Assembly (NCBI GenBank): GCA_949825045.1
Contig: OX463809.1
Span: 1,391,501 to 1,455,500, forward strand
Length of the DNA stretch: 64,000 bases
Reading direction: 5' to 3'
DNA from: Argyresthia goedartella
Taxonomy: Eukaryota > Arthropoda > Insecta > Lepidoptera > Argyresthiidae
Part shown: piece by piece, positions 21,028-32,146 of the stretch
Position numbering within the stretch: position 1 is the first letter of the stretch
How the letters are laid out: every line of letters begins with the position of its first letter
Translations under genes and position numbers: made by a program
Notes under the pieces: model-generated
Told to the model about the DNA's origin: nothing
What the model saw: only the letters and a program-made list of their open reading frames with translations
The model's database searches: none

Positions 21028-22081
21028 TTAAGCGTAGCTTTGAGCGTGCTCTAACGGTACGCTTTGTAGTTTGTTTCCTTTCTCGACCCAGTTCTTTAAT
21101 CTGCCTCGGAGCTCCTCGAGACTCTTCGACTTAGCTTTATTAATCCTCTTATATTTCACGTCCTTCGGTTTGGTCACGTTCCTGTGGTTGGACATCACTC
21201 GGTTGTACGTCACGACATGCGTCGCTTTTTGTTCCTGTTCTTGTTCGTCGCTTTCTGCATTTGAAGTCGCTTCTTCATCGGAGTTGGAAGCCGGCATCAT
21301 TCGTTTCGGAACATAGGTGTACGACCAGACGTCTCTTTTCTCCCTTTCATTTTCTATACTTTTCAGGTCGGAAGCTACGACGACTTTTCTCGTCTTGAAG
21401 TTGTCTCGCCTTTGAGCTAATAGACTAGTTTCTTTGAATTTTTCTTCATCCGTTTTATTTGCTTCTTTCTCGGTGCTGTTCTGAGCGCTTATGCCTTTGG
21501 TGGAATCGCCGTCGGCTTCTTCTTCGACGCTGTAGACGGTTTCTAGGATCTCCGGTCTTCGCAGGAAGCCGTTAGACCTCCGAACGATGCTGTACTTGAG
21601 GTTGGGGTCTATCGCATCGGATATCGACCGGACGATAGTTACGCAGTCCGGGTTCGCGGATCTGAATTTTGGTATATGGGGTAAGTTGCTGCAGTCTGAG
21701 TCGACGTCCTCCATGATGACTGCTGAGTCGGAGTCGTTTAGAGAGTCAAAATCTCCCAGCGCGTGCGAATCTTGCAACAAATCCCTAAAGTCGGGAATCG
21801 TCTGTGTGGTGTCGATCCCGCTTTCTAGAAGCTTCGACTGGAGACTTTCGATGACTTTTTGCTGTTTCATGATAATAGTCTCTCTTAACGCGAGCATGGA
21901 TGAGATCTCTTTCTGCTTGCGGACTAGGCGGGACTCAAAAAGTAGGAGTTGGCTGGAGAGATTCTTGAGCTGGTCTGCCTTCTCTCTCTGGAGGCGTGTG
22001 ACTAGCTCTTCTTGGATGCGGTTCGCTCGACGCCATGTCAGGAGCTGGTGCGCTTGCGCTCGGTACTTCATTCGCAGGTCT
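21028..22081 (-). CDS. Last coding exon of a coiled-coil host gene
   Basis: The exon starts after a canonical acceptor (minus strand TTTTTCCGTTCCAG at 22082) and ends at TAA (21030-21028), giving about 350 codons. The first 90 residues (DLRMKYRAQAHQLLTWRRA onward, then LQREKADQLKNLSSQLLLFE and RKQKEISSMLALRETIIMK) have the charge and heptad pattern of a long coiled coil. The rest is acidic and Ser-rich (NDSDSAVIMEDVDSDCS, SNSDEEATSNAESDEQEQEQ) with a basic C-terminus. Codon use and continuity show a real gene, not a transposon. The last codon split (AG in the previous exon, A here) joins cleanly to the exon at 22828-22938. I do not recognise the protein by name; a cytoskeletal or centrosomal scaffold would fit but is a guess. 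The full gene extends beyond what I can resolve. Confidence 0.85.
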
Positions 22082-22827
22082 CTGGAACGGAAAAACAATA
22101 TTTATTGGTTGATTAATTATGAGTTTTTTTAAGAGCCAAGTTTTCCAAAGTTGTATGCCTACAGGAGGAAAATACTGCAAACATTTCCCTCCTGCAGGAA
22201 AATGCTGCGAGACGTCAACTACGATAGTAACTAGTGGCTCTAGTAGTGTAGCTGAAGACCTCGCGAGACTTTTGTTGGAAAGCTGAACTTCTAATATACA
22301 AACTTATGAAAGCCTACATGGAGTAAGAATGTAGCCGCACCAATAACTCTGTAATGTACATTTTGCTCTCTCAAATCCAAACTTTTGACTTTTCACCAAA
22401 ATTATATAGATACAAACTAAAACTAGTGGCACTGTGTGCTGTCAACCTGAAGTTTATCGGATTAATGTAATTATTATAAAATCAAATAATGTGACTGCAT
22501 TTTCCTTGAATAACACATACAAACTTGTGAATACACCTGGTTACGTACACGGAGTACGAAAGTATCAATAACTTGGTAACTTTATGTTTCCGCCGTTTTG
22601 AAAAGAAAACAAAAACTGAATGGACAAAATAACTCCATATACCTACCTATATGGAGTATCAGTATAATTATCGAACCTGCTCAAAACTTTACGACAATCG
22701 GTTCATGGTCACCTGATATTACTTTAGAATCTTTCGCTTATTGACATTCGCGACATGGGCGTCGCGTCGGGTTGATTACTCTCGTCATCTCAAAACTTTG
22801 AGAGGCTGGTAGTGATGCTGGTGTTAC
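22082..22827 (-). other. Intron with GGGTTCCGTACC-element debris
   Basis: A phase-2 intron bounded by minus-strand GTAACACC and TTCCGTTCCAG. It holds two eroded pieces of the lepidopteran element (about 22285-22380 and 22505-22580; TGTAGCCGCACCAATAACTC, ACACCTGGTTACGTACACGG). Confidence 0.7.
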
Positions 22828-22938
22828 CTGATGCTTCTCCTGGCGTCGTCCAGGGTGTGTGCCTCCAGGGGGTCTGTCAGTGAAGCCGCCAGGGACACGT
22901 CAGGTTCTGTTGGGCTGTTCAAGGCCGACTCACTCCGA
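22828..22938 (-). CDS. Internal exon of the coiled-coil gene (111 nt)
   Basis: On the minus strand the exon is bounded by TTCTTGTCCACAG and CAG/GTAACACC. With entry phase T, it reads RSESALNSPTEPDVSLAASL and TDPLEAHTLDDARRSI without stops. The final AG completes an Arg codon with the first base of the 21028-22081 exon, running straight into DLRMKYRAQ. Matching phase on both sides is strong support. No domain is assigned to this short segment. Confidence 0.8.
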
Positions 22939-23296
22939 CTGTGGACAAGAAAAATATTGTTAGGGACAAGAAAATTATAGAGCATATCTCTGGATCAGGT
23001 ATCTGCGGCTATAGAGGATAACACCCGGATACACGAAAGCGTTTTTTCCCAATCCTGAAACGGAGACACTATGATCGCTCGGTCAATTACAATTCAGTAT
23101 GAAATTACGATATTTCAAATAGTGTTAAAACAATAAAAGACAATAATATCGACTGAAACATTAATAAGGCACATAAACCAGCCCCCGTGCGCCGACATAG
23201 GCTGTGTAATACCTATATATCTTAGTTATTACTCGTACGAGTGTAATAAGGCCATCGCTTCGTCAGGGCTAAAGGGGAGGCAATATCGTAGTTGGG

Positions 23297-23321
23297 GGGG
23301 GGGAGGGAGGGGGGGGGGGAG
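23297..23321. repeat. G-rich tract
   Basis: An almost pure G run broken by two single A interruptions (GGGGGGGGGGAGGGAGGGGGG region). It starts a few bases beyond the donor site of the candidate exon at 23331-23392. Several G-tracts in 25 bases could support a quadruplex on the plus strand. Confidence 0.85.
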
Positions 23322-23330
23322 TACTCTCAC

Positions 23331-23392
23331 GTGATGAGCGCTGCAAGGGCCGTGAAGGCTGGGATTGCGTTTTGCTTTCTTTTTTCAATTTC
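23331..23392 (-). CDS. Candidate further upstream exon of the coiled-coil gene (62 nt)
   Basis: On the minus strand, CTAG precedes GAAATTGAAAAAAGAAAGCA and ATCAC/GTGAGAG closes the exon. Read from phase 0 it gives EIEKRKQNAIPAFTALAALI, and the terminal AC joins the T of the next exon to make Thr, so the phase is consistent. The acceptor lacks a pyrimidine tract (it is purine-rich), which lowers confidence. An acceptor at the internal CCCAG, giving a shorter exon, is an alternative. Confidence 0.45.
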
Positions 23393-23639
23393 CTAGTTTT
23401 CTTCTTTCCTTGACTTTAGTGATTGAACTGACTTGGGATATTTGATTGCACATCGATGCAGCGGTAAGTTGGCCCCTGTCGCGCACAATGGACTGACTAT
23501 AGAATTGCCAATGGGCCGGCAACGACTGGACTAGACACAACTGTGATGCCACGTCACCCATGCCACGTTTTTTTCATTTGATTAAGGGGCGATTGTTCCA
23601 TCCCCAGATAAACAGTTAGTAGGCAGGGACCTTTAATAT

Positions 23640-25345
23640 GTAAATACTTGCTATTTTGAAAGAATCAGAATCAGAATTTTTTATTGTGGATCGTAGTTAT
23701 AAATAAGATGTTACATTTCACAATGTTCTAACGTCCTGCCATTAGGCATACAAATAAATAAATCAACAGGTGATACATCAATTAAAGTAACGCAAGTAGC
23801 TAGAATAATTAAACATGTCAAAACAAGAAATTGATAGCATGTCAGTACAACACAACATTCAGGCATACAAAAAGATAAAATTAAATTAAATGAGAATTGA
23901 ATTAGATCAGATTATTGTCACGAATTAAAATGTCAGAAAAAAAAAATAATTAAGATGTCAACACATTAGCATACATTGCGCATTATCATAACAAATATTC
24001 ATTCATGGTGTAATAAGCCTCAGCAGATAGATATTCCTTCAGTTTTAATTTAAACATGTTCGTATTCTCTATATTCAAAATAGGTACCGGTATCCTATTA
24101 TATATTTTAGATGTCATACCGAAAACGTTTTTGCTGAACAGCGCTGTTTGGTGGGTAGGAGCATGTATTTTTTTGTTGTTGCGGTGGCTTGTTAGGTTTT
24201 GAAACAGTTCGGGATTGGTTTTAACAAACATAATTATTTCATAAATGTATAACGAAGGCAGAGTTAGCAGTTTATGGTGTTTGAAGAGCGGTTTGCAGCT
24301 GACCGTTCGTTTCAATGAGAAGTTAGCCCTAATACATTTCTTCTGGGCTTTAAAAGCACTGGCTTTGTTAACTCCGTTACCCCAGAATATTATGCCATAA
24401 CGAAGTGTTGATACTACAAATCCATGATATGCAGTCAGTACTGACGCAGTATCGACAACTTTGCGCAGCATAAATAGTGCATACGAAAATTTATTAAGTT
24501 TTTTGGTAACGCAATCTATTTGGTCTTTCCATCTTAATTTATTGTCAATTTGTAGTCCCAAGAATTTTGTAACCTGCACTTCTTCAATGATAGCATCTTC
24601 ATGTTTGCATTTAATTGCGTCCGCTCTTTTAACTGTTTAAAATTCATTATGTATGTTTTCTTTAAGTTTATCATTAAATTATTGCATGTCAGCCATGTTA
24701 TTATGTCATTTATTGAATTATTTATTTCATTTTGAAATGTCAGATTATCATATTTCATATTTTGTTTATATACTACGTTACTATCATCAGCAAATAAGAT
24801 CATGGGATGAGATGTTGATTTAATAATGTCATTTATATAAATTAAAAATAATAGAGGGCCTAGGATGCTTCCTTGTGGAACTCCGACTGTAACATTTGAT
24901 GGTTCGGATGAGTAGACTAGTTCCATGTTTTGTTTAGCACACAATCTGTGATTGGATTTGAGCAAATCTAGTATGTTGCCCCTTATGTTTGGAGCTTTTT
25001 CAACAATATTTTATGGTCTACAAAGTCAAAAGCTTTTGTCATATCCATGTATACGGCTGAGATTGGTATCTTGGGGTCAAGATTAACCGTAATCTTTTGC
25101 AGAAAATCGTAGATAGCCATGTTAATACTTTTCCCTTTTCTGAATCCCTTTTGTTCGGGTGCAAGAATGTCATTTTTTCTAGATAACTATAGAGGGCGTT
25201 ATATATACTCTTTCAGATATTTTAGAAAACACCGGTATGAGAGCGATCGGTCTGTAGAAGTTCATGTTAAGTCTGTCATCTTTTTTAAATAAAGGCTTTA
25301 TTATGGATATCTTGAGGGCATTTGGATATGCCCTTGCCCTATGCA
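23640..25345 (-). mobile_element. Decayed Jockey-like LINE
   Basis: The minus strand reads, from 25345 downward: PNALKISIIKPLFKKDDRLN, RPIALIPVFSKI, then after lesions [40 protein letters not shown] and the active site [12 protein letters not shown]. After a frameshift near 24.58-24.60 kb it continues [36 protein letters not shown] and AYYTMNEYLL. The RT palm Asp residues (DMTKAFD and FADD) are still present, but stops and frameshifts make it non-functional. A 3' UTR follows to about 23640. It is the minus-strand relative of the LINE at 13.6-14.6 kb. Confidence 0.85.
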
Positions 25346-26339
25346 CAGATTAATTATATAACTCAATATTGGGCTTATATTATATACTATACATTTTATT
25401 ACTGCCGTACAGATCTCATCGTAACCCGTGCTGTTAGTATTTTTAATGTCATAATTATGCGTGTAGTGTCAATAGGGTTAGTTGGATTAAGATACATAGA
25501 ATTTGATTTAGTATATGTCATAGATTTTTTAAACAAATCATTACTATTTAACAACAAGTTATTCTTACACACACTCGCACCTTACCTCTATAAAGTAGGA
25601 CTGTACTGATGGATACATTATTATACTGAGACACTGAACATTCAACAACGCTTTTACTACAACAAGTATATAATACAACTACTGTATCAAGCAAGGCCCA
25701 TCCACAAGGCGACCTGGCCAGGCCAGCCTGCCTGCCTGAAAACATAAAAATTACGAAGACCAACTGCTTGAATTGCACATATTTTTTTAACAATTGCACA
25801 ATACTACATACTTTATTTGACATTACACACGTACACAGTCAAATAGGTCAAATAGGTATCAAGAATTACTTTTATTTTTGCTTTCATATTCATGTCTATA
25901 TCATGTCGAATAGACCACGAGCATATTAAAGTACTATAACTAACATTTGACAGACAGAAAGGGAAAGGGAGACTGACGCATAGTTCTGTCCCTTTCTGAC
26001 AACAACTATTACGTCACTTCCTCTGATGGGGTGTTTTTAAACAAAAGCTGTTTGACGCTACTTTAAATTCATATTTTTGTTGAAAATCAATATTGAATAA
26101 AATTAAAACGTGCAAAAGAGGAGCCTTTTAGGTTTTTAGGTCTCAGAATTTGATTAAATGTGATAAATATCTGAACTTCTCTATTCCTCAGTTAAACATG
26201 CATATGTCATCGTAAGATAGTCAAAACCGTTAGTTGATAAACTAACTCGTTAGTTGATCGCACGTGGCCCAGGATACGTTCGCCAGGTCCCACTTTGTAA
26301 CGCTCGGGATTCTAACATTACCGTCCCTGCTAATTCTCC
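25346..26339. other. Unassigned, with short repeat fragments
   Basis: AACCGTTAGTTGATAAACTA (about 26226) is one terminus of the element at 59862-60175. A stem-like pair occurs near 25952-26000 (GACAGACAGAAAGGGA / TCCCTTTCTG). No exon was recognised. Confidence 0.45.
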
Positions 26340-26480
26340 AAGTCACCACACATATTCATATTCATATTCTTTATTTGCACAGAAAACATAGATAAACAGA
26401 CAGTTACAATAAATTTTATAGGTAAAGGCGAGCTTATCTCTAAAAAGAGATTTCTTCCAGCAAATCTAGGCAAGACAGGA
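26340..26480 (-). mobile_element. LINE 3' end fragment
   Basis: Reverse of a 3' UTR ending in an (ATATGAAT)n-type tail. TTTGCTGGAAGAAATCTC and GATAAGCTCGCCTTTACC (minus strand) match the plus-strand fragment at 59645-59790. Confidence 0.65.
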
Positions 26481-26581
26481 GTGTTTATGAAAAAGGACAG
26501 TCCTAGTGCGCAATAAAACTATATACATACGTACGAAAATTACTTTTAAAATATAAATAAAATATACCTAATAAAATATAT

Positions 26582-27271
26582 ACACAGTCAGGTCATAAGT
26601 TCTGTCACACAATAAAAACTTTTGAATTTAGAACGCTGGCCACAAAAAAGTTTATTGAATTCGAATTTCGAATTTTTCATGAAAATAAAAATATGTACTT
26701 TTTAGAATTTTCCTCATTTTTAAATATGGAGTGGACAGTTAAAGAAGACAGAGTCGCTGTTATTGCGTTGCATCGTTGCGGTTACGCGCCAATTCAGATT
26801 TTCGACTTACTGAAAAATTTGAATATAACCAAAAGATTCGTTTATCGTACTATAAAACGATACAATGAAGACTCTAGTGTAGATGACAGGTCAAGAAGTG
26901 GTCGCCCTCGCTCTGTTAGGACTCCAGCAGTGATAAAAGCTGTGAAGGCGCGAATTCAAAGAAATCCCATACGTAAGCAGAAACTGTTGGCCCTTCAGAT
27001 GGGGTTAAGCAGGACCACGGTGAAAAGGGTGTTAAATGAAGACTTAGGGCTTAAGGCATATCGAAGAAAAACAGGTCATCGTTTGGACGCTCGTTTAATG
27101 GACCTGAGACTGAAGAGATGCCGCGCTTTGTTGAAGCGGTACGCGGGAAAAAAGCATCGAGAAATTCTTTTTTCGGATGAAAAAATTTTCACCGTGGAAG
27201 AGAGCTACAACAAAAAAAATTATAAGGTGTACGCACACAGCAGTGAAGAAGCGAGCAACCGTATTCCGTGA
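26582..27271 (+). pseudogene. Truncated Tc1/mariner transposase
   Basis: The frame at 26693-27271 (the Met in context NMEWTVKEDR is the likelier start) has two helix-turn-helix parts: IQIFDLLKNLNITKRFVYRT, then after GRPRSVRTPAV the second, MGLSRTTVKRVLNEDLGLKA. It then has the first catalytic Asp in REILFSDEKIFTVEE. The second and third acidic residues are missing because the sequence stops at SSEEASNRIP, where it meets the LINE at 27271. The left end, near TA-CACAGTCAGGTCATAAG (about 26582), is a plausible inverted-terminal-repeat start. It is non-functional. Confidence 0.85.
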
Positions 27272-28298
27272 TAGGAGAAGGGGGCGTTAAGTTGGCCATG
27301 CACAGCAACCTTGGATATGTTAGAAGTAATCATCAGATCTAGAAGAGAGGGGGTGCAGTGTGGTTGAAAGTGGGTGGCACCCAGGGGAAGGATGTGTAGG
27401 TTTAATGAACTTACAAGAGATTTGAGCTTTGCCGAGCGAACGTTATTTTTGAAAAGGCAAGTGTTAAAGTCGCCGAGAATCAGGGTGTCGCTATAAAGAG
27501 GAGTCAGATCATTGAGTAGGGTTTCAAATGAGTTAAAATAGTCAATGCGAAGAGAGGGGCTATAATAGACACCCAGGAGGACTTTATTGTGACGCAAGCA
27601 CATCTCCAAGAACAAGTGTTCAGCGGTACCAGAGTACAGGCTTGGCGACTGGCTGATGACTTTGCGTGGAATATCGGCACGTAGGTATATAGCTACACCA
27701 CCATCAGCCTTGCCCGTCCTATCATTCCGTTAGAGACTAAACCCTGGCAGAGCATACATGGTAGAAGGAAGTGAAGGTTTGAGAAAAGATTCCGAAACAA
27801 GAATACCATGTATGTTCTGATCGCTAAAAGTAACAAGGAGGTCAGCATAGCTGGTGTGAATGCTTTGTGCATTAATATGCACAACGTTAAAGTTTGTACA
27901 GATGTAGTGAATAATCCTTTCCTATCGGCAAAACTCGGAACAACGATAACACCCGAATGGTGCCGATGTGTCTATGAATTACTGTATTATTAAATTACGT
28001 GTAGGCACAGGAGTAGGTATCAAATAAATCGCATACTTTATTTATCAATGTCAAATGTCAAATTGCCCGTTTGACGGGTACTGAGTGCGAGTGAGGTAGT
28101 AAGACAAAAACGAACATTTCCGAGAAAATACGAAAGGAAAGGATTATTCACTACATCTGTACCCAGGTTTGAAAACACCCTCTTCAAGTTGTAGGGCAGC
28201 GAGTCATCCGCTGATGACGACCCATCACTTACCGCACTAACGGAAACATCACTATCAGAGCAAGAGAAGTAGCTATCATCAAAGTTGTAGGTATCCAT
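27271..28298 (-). pseudogene. ORF2 start and APE-type endonuclease of LINE
   Basis: ORF2 opens at 28298 with an acidic Ser/Asp-rich leader (MDTYNFDDSYFSCSDSD), then LPYNLKRVFSNLG. The MITE follows (28159-27899), and the frame resumes FNVVHINAQSIHTSYADLL. Endonuclease motifs are visible: the NAQSI start, KADGGVAIYLRADIP, LLGVYYSP, LILGDFN with the catalytic Asp-x-Asn, and SLLDLMITSNISKV then HGQLNAPFSYH at the end. One TAA interrupts near 27733. The final His of the motif is followed at once by foreign sequence. Confidence 0.82.
27899..28159. mobile_element. 261-bp MITE with TA target duplication
   Basis: Perfect inverted ends of about 25 bp (CAGATGTAGTGAATAATCC on both strands inward) are flanked by TA at 27897-27898 and 28160-28161. 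The interior is AT-rich and non-coding. Excision in silico with one TA restores an uninterrupted LINE reading frame across the site (LGT then NFNVVHINAQS). The TA duplication indicates a Tc1/mariner-type non-autonomous element. Confidence 0.9.
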
Positions 28299-28733
28299 AA
28301 ACTAGATAATATAATAAATATAAATACAGAAATAAATACTCAAATGAAATTAACCTAAAAGTTGATATCAAAAAAATCAGATAATTTAGCCTGAACCCAA
28401 TACACTGGGTTTGCTGGGAAAGAAATTGGACAAAGTAACTAAAACAAACTTACAAACATTGAAGTGAAAAACACAAGCTGGACATATAATAAGAAGTAAA
28501 ATAAACGGAACACAAAACTTAATTTACATTTATAGACAAAACGAACACGCCCAGCATTCCAACATTACACCATCGCTACTACAACCATTAGGCCGTGGCA
28601 GCACAACGTTGGGTAAACGTTGGAATGTCGGGGACTTGCTTGACACATCTAGAGAATATATTTGTTTGTTCGAAAAACAAAAAAAAATTGACTTGACGAG
28701 AAACGAATTGCAAAACAAAACAAACCTACACAG

Positions 28734-31700
28734 GGATGGTTATTCTGATAAACTTAGCCTATTCACCAGCTCTCTTCCTGATGTTCATGAGGGCAATGCT
28801 GTTGACTGCTACTCTCAATTCACTAACGCTATATCATCTGCTGCTGATGAATCGATCCCGCTTAAGAACTCGGCTTCTGAAAAAGTATCTTCTCCACCAT
28901 GGTGGGATAGAGAGTGTACAGAAATAATCAAAGCTCGCAATAATGCTGAAGTAATCTACATATCTGCTATGACCGTTGATAACCTAGTTAGTTATCGTAA
29001 AATAGTGGCTAGATCCAGACGTCTCTTTAGAAAGAAAAAATACCAGGGGTGGAAACGATTTTGTTCCACTCTTTCTCCATCAACTCCAGCTAGTTTGGTT
29101 TGGCGTTATATTAACAGGTATAGAAAGGGTTGTGTTCAACATAACTCTCCCCGCATCCCCCATCATATTGCTATAAATTTCCTTAATAAATTGGCTCCTG
29201 ACTATGTCCCTCTCCTAGAGGAATCTTGCAATTCCCATACATTACCTACTATCAATGACCCTTTGGATGCTTCATTTTCCATTGCAGAACTTCAATCAGT
29301 ATTATCCCATGTCCGCGACTCAGCCCCTGGGTTGGATGGATTCCCATATTCATTTCTAACAAATGCAGGCCTGCCAGCTTTAGAGTATCTGTTAAAACTT
29401 GTGAACATTTTTTATAATACAGGTTATGTTCCAGACTCTTGGAAGGAACAAATCGTTATCCCCCTTCTGAAACCCGGTAAGTCCCCGGATGTAGCTGATC
29501 ATTATAGACCTATAGCCCTGTCTTCGGTTTTGGCAAAAACCCTAGAGCATCTCATTAAGAATCGATTGGAGTGGTTTGTGGAGTCTAAGGGTATCCTTGC
29601 TCAATCTCAATTTGGTTTTCGCAAAGGCTACAGTACATCTGATAGTCTTAGCATATTCATCACTGATGTTCGGCTAGCTTTCTCCAAAAAACAATCTGTC
29701 CTAGCTGTGTTCTTGGACATATCTGCTGCTTATGACAATGTACTTCTTTCAGTGCTCAGGTACAAGTTACAACAGCTGAACATCCCCGTAAGAATGAGAA
29801 ACTGCATTTGCAGTCTGCTTATGTCCAGATCAATCTCACTTCGTATCCCTGGCGAGAGCTTTGAACCCCGTACGGTGTGGAGAGGCCTCCCCCAGGGATC
29901 TGTTCTCAGTCCTCTACTATATAATATTTATACTGCTTCTCTTCATACTTCCCTAAATAACGATTGTCAAAATTTACAATATGCTGACGATCTGTGTCTG
30001 TACATTCCTAGCTCAAGTGTTGAAGATGCTGGGGAGTCAATGCAAGTCTCTCTCAACTCATTGATTGCTTGGCTGCTATCCAATGGTCTCAATCTATCAG
30101 CTTCTAAGAGCACTGTGGTAGTGTTTTCTAGGAAGAGGGGCATTACTGACATAGATTTAAAAATAAACAATTCCTCTATCCCTGTTCGTAATTCTGTAAA
30201 ATTCTTAGGCGTATTCCTAGACTCAAAATTATCTGGTTCCGTTCATCTAAATTATATTGTTAATAAATGCGAAAAGACAATAAATATTCTTCGAGTTCTC
30301 TCTGGGGTATGGTGGGGTGCCCACCCATTTACTCTGAAATTGATGTATAATGCCCTCATTAGGAGTGTACTTGACTATGGATCCTATCTTTTAGAACCTT
30401 GTAGTAAACTGGCTCTTCGCAAATTGGATGGTATCCAATCTAAGGCACTTAGAATTATAACTGGATGCATGAAATCATCTCCTATAAATGCCTTACAGGT
30501 GGAGTGCGGAGATCCTTCTTTGATTCTAAGGAGACAATATCTCTCTGACCGGTTTATATATAGGGCCTATTTATTCTCAAATCATCCTCTTTTTTTTAAA
30601 TTAGAATCCCTTAATAATATTTGCAATATTAGTAATGAATATTGGAAATGCAAGAGTCCTCCTCTTATTCTCAATAGTTTCCGAAAGCTTAAAAACATCG
30701 AGGACTCCTGCCCAATCATCCGAAAGGATAAATTACCATTATATTGTTTCCCCCTGCCAACTGTCCTCTTCACTCCGAAAATTATTTTGGATCTTAATAT
30801 TGTAAAAGGTTCTCCTTTAGCAAACTCGTCCTTCAACTCGGTTTTAAGATCAAGATGGGAAGACTGGCAATATTTTTATACTGACGCCTCCAGGCTGGAA
30901 GAGACTGTTCCGACTGGTTTCGCAGTATACTTTAAAAATTCTAAAATAGAAATTAAACTTCAGAGCCCGCCTCAAAGCTTAGTGTACACAGGAGAATGCC
31001 TTGCGATCTTGGAAGCTTGCTCGTTTATTGAATCCCATAATATAAGACAATCTTTAATAATTTCGGACTCCAAAAGTTGCTTACAAGCCCTCCAACAAAA
31101 CCAATTTAAATCAAAAGTGCATAGTAAGATTATTATGGAAATCAAAAATATCCTTTATAAATGTTCCCAAAAAAATTTTGCTGTAATTTTGGTTTGGATC
31201 CCTAGTCATTCTGGCATTATTGGTAATGATCACGTTGATGAGTTGGCTAAACATGCGGCCTTAGATAATAACAGTAATCGAAAGTACTTCTCTAACCACT
31301 GTTATGACTTGCTCAGCATTCCTGGTAAAGATCTTCAGAAGACTTGGTCAGATGTGTGGCATGAATCAAGTCGAAATAAAGGAGCTTTTTACGCTTCAAT
31401 TCAACCAAGTATTCCAAGCAAACCATGGTTTTTCAATTTTAAAAAACTACCAAAGATATTAGTGACAATTTTATGCAGAATACGCTTAGGTCACTGCTGT
31501 TCTCCAGTGTTTTTAAAGAAGATAAAAATCAGAGATTCCTCCATTTGCGAGTGCGGCCTTGAGGATGGGTCCGTTGACCATATTTTCTTTAACTGCCCCA
31601 TTTATGGCCTTGATTCCTTGTACTCCCTAATACCCTCAATCGGTCTCCCTATCCCTACTAATATTCGCCACCTTCTTTCTCTATTCCCCAACCCAAAGAT

Positions 31701-31749
31701 AGTATTTTTATTAGCTAAATTTATCCATATTAACAAAATAAAATTATAA
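28734..31749 (+). CDS. LINE polyprotein: reverse transcriptase, RNase H, zinc knuckle (about 1005 codons)
   Basis: The frame is uninterrupted for over 1000 codons, although it also runs in from flanking sequence at 28609. Domains in order (numbered from 28609): pre-RT region with SSPPWWDRECTEIIKARNNA; RT with DHYRPIALSSVLAKTLEHL, the palm Asp in AVFLDISAAYDNV, GLPQGSVLSPLLYNIY and the catalytic LQYADDLCLY (Tyr 458). RNase H follows with WQYFYTDASR (Asp 759), GECLAILEA, IISDSKSCLQAL and WIPSHSGIIGNDHVDELA. A C-terminal Cys/His cluster reads ICECGLEDGSVDHIFFNCP. RNase H plus this tail places it in the I/Jockey-related LINEs that keep RNase H. Lacking its endonuclease, it cannot retrotranspose alone. 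Confidence 0.88.
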
Positions 31750-32007
31750 TAGATATGTATCCCCTTCCTTCCCTTTATGTTATTGTGTTGTCCCTTAGTT
31801 TATCTTGTGTGTGTTATGTATATATTGCATGAAACTAAACGATAATGTAAAACTTTATTTCGGATAGACACCTACTAAAATGTATTCAGCCAATTTAAGA
31901 TTTGCCCCGCGTCTCTTCACATGTGCCTCCACTACATGATACTGGCAGAAATTGTCTGGCAACAGCAGGACAGATTGCCATTAGTTTAAAAAAATGAAAT
32001 GAAATGA
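28734..32007 (+). mobile_element. RNase H-bearing LINE, 5'-truncated, young
   Basis: It is flanked by the 12-bp direct repeat AAACCTACACAG (28722-28733 and 32008-32019), a textbook target-site duplication. The 3' UTR (31750-31990) ends in a (GAAAT)n-like tail. It is inserted in antisense orientation into the inter-ORF region of the LINE at 27271-33050. The endonuclease half is absent, consistent with incomplete reverse transcription. Confidence 0.9.
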
Positions 32008-32146
32008 AAACCTACACAGAGAAAACTGGAAACGTTTATATCGAATATTAAATCTACCTTGTAAAAGTAATAATGAGAATTAAAGTATTACCCGTCCAAC
32101 TTGCGACAACACGATGAAATAAAACAATATGGTTGAGTACGAGATG

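Noticed and set aside
28609..28733. N-terminal part of the RNase H LINE polyprotein
   Set aside because: The frame is open into this region, but the left target duplication places the element start at 28734; the upstream codons are chance readthrough of host-LINE sequence.
27271..31749. Twin-priming (5' inversion) of one LINE, because endonuclease (minus) and RT (plus) lie head to head
   Set aside because: The plus-strand RNase H LINE has its own 12-bp target duplication and falls within the inter-ORF region of the minus-strand LINE, whose ORF1 lies on the far side. They are two separate insertions.
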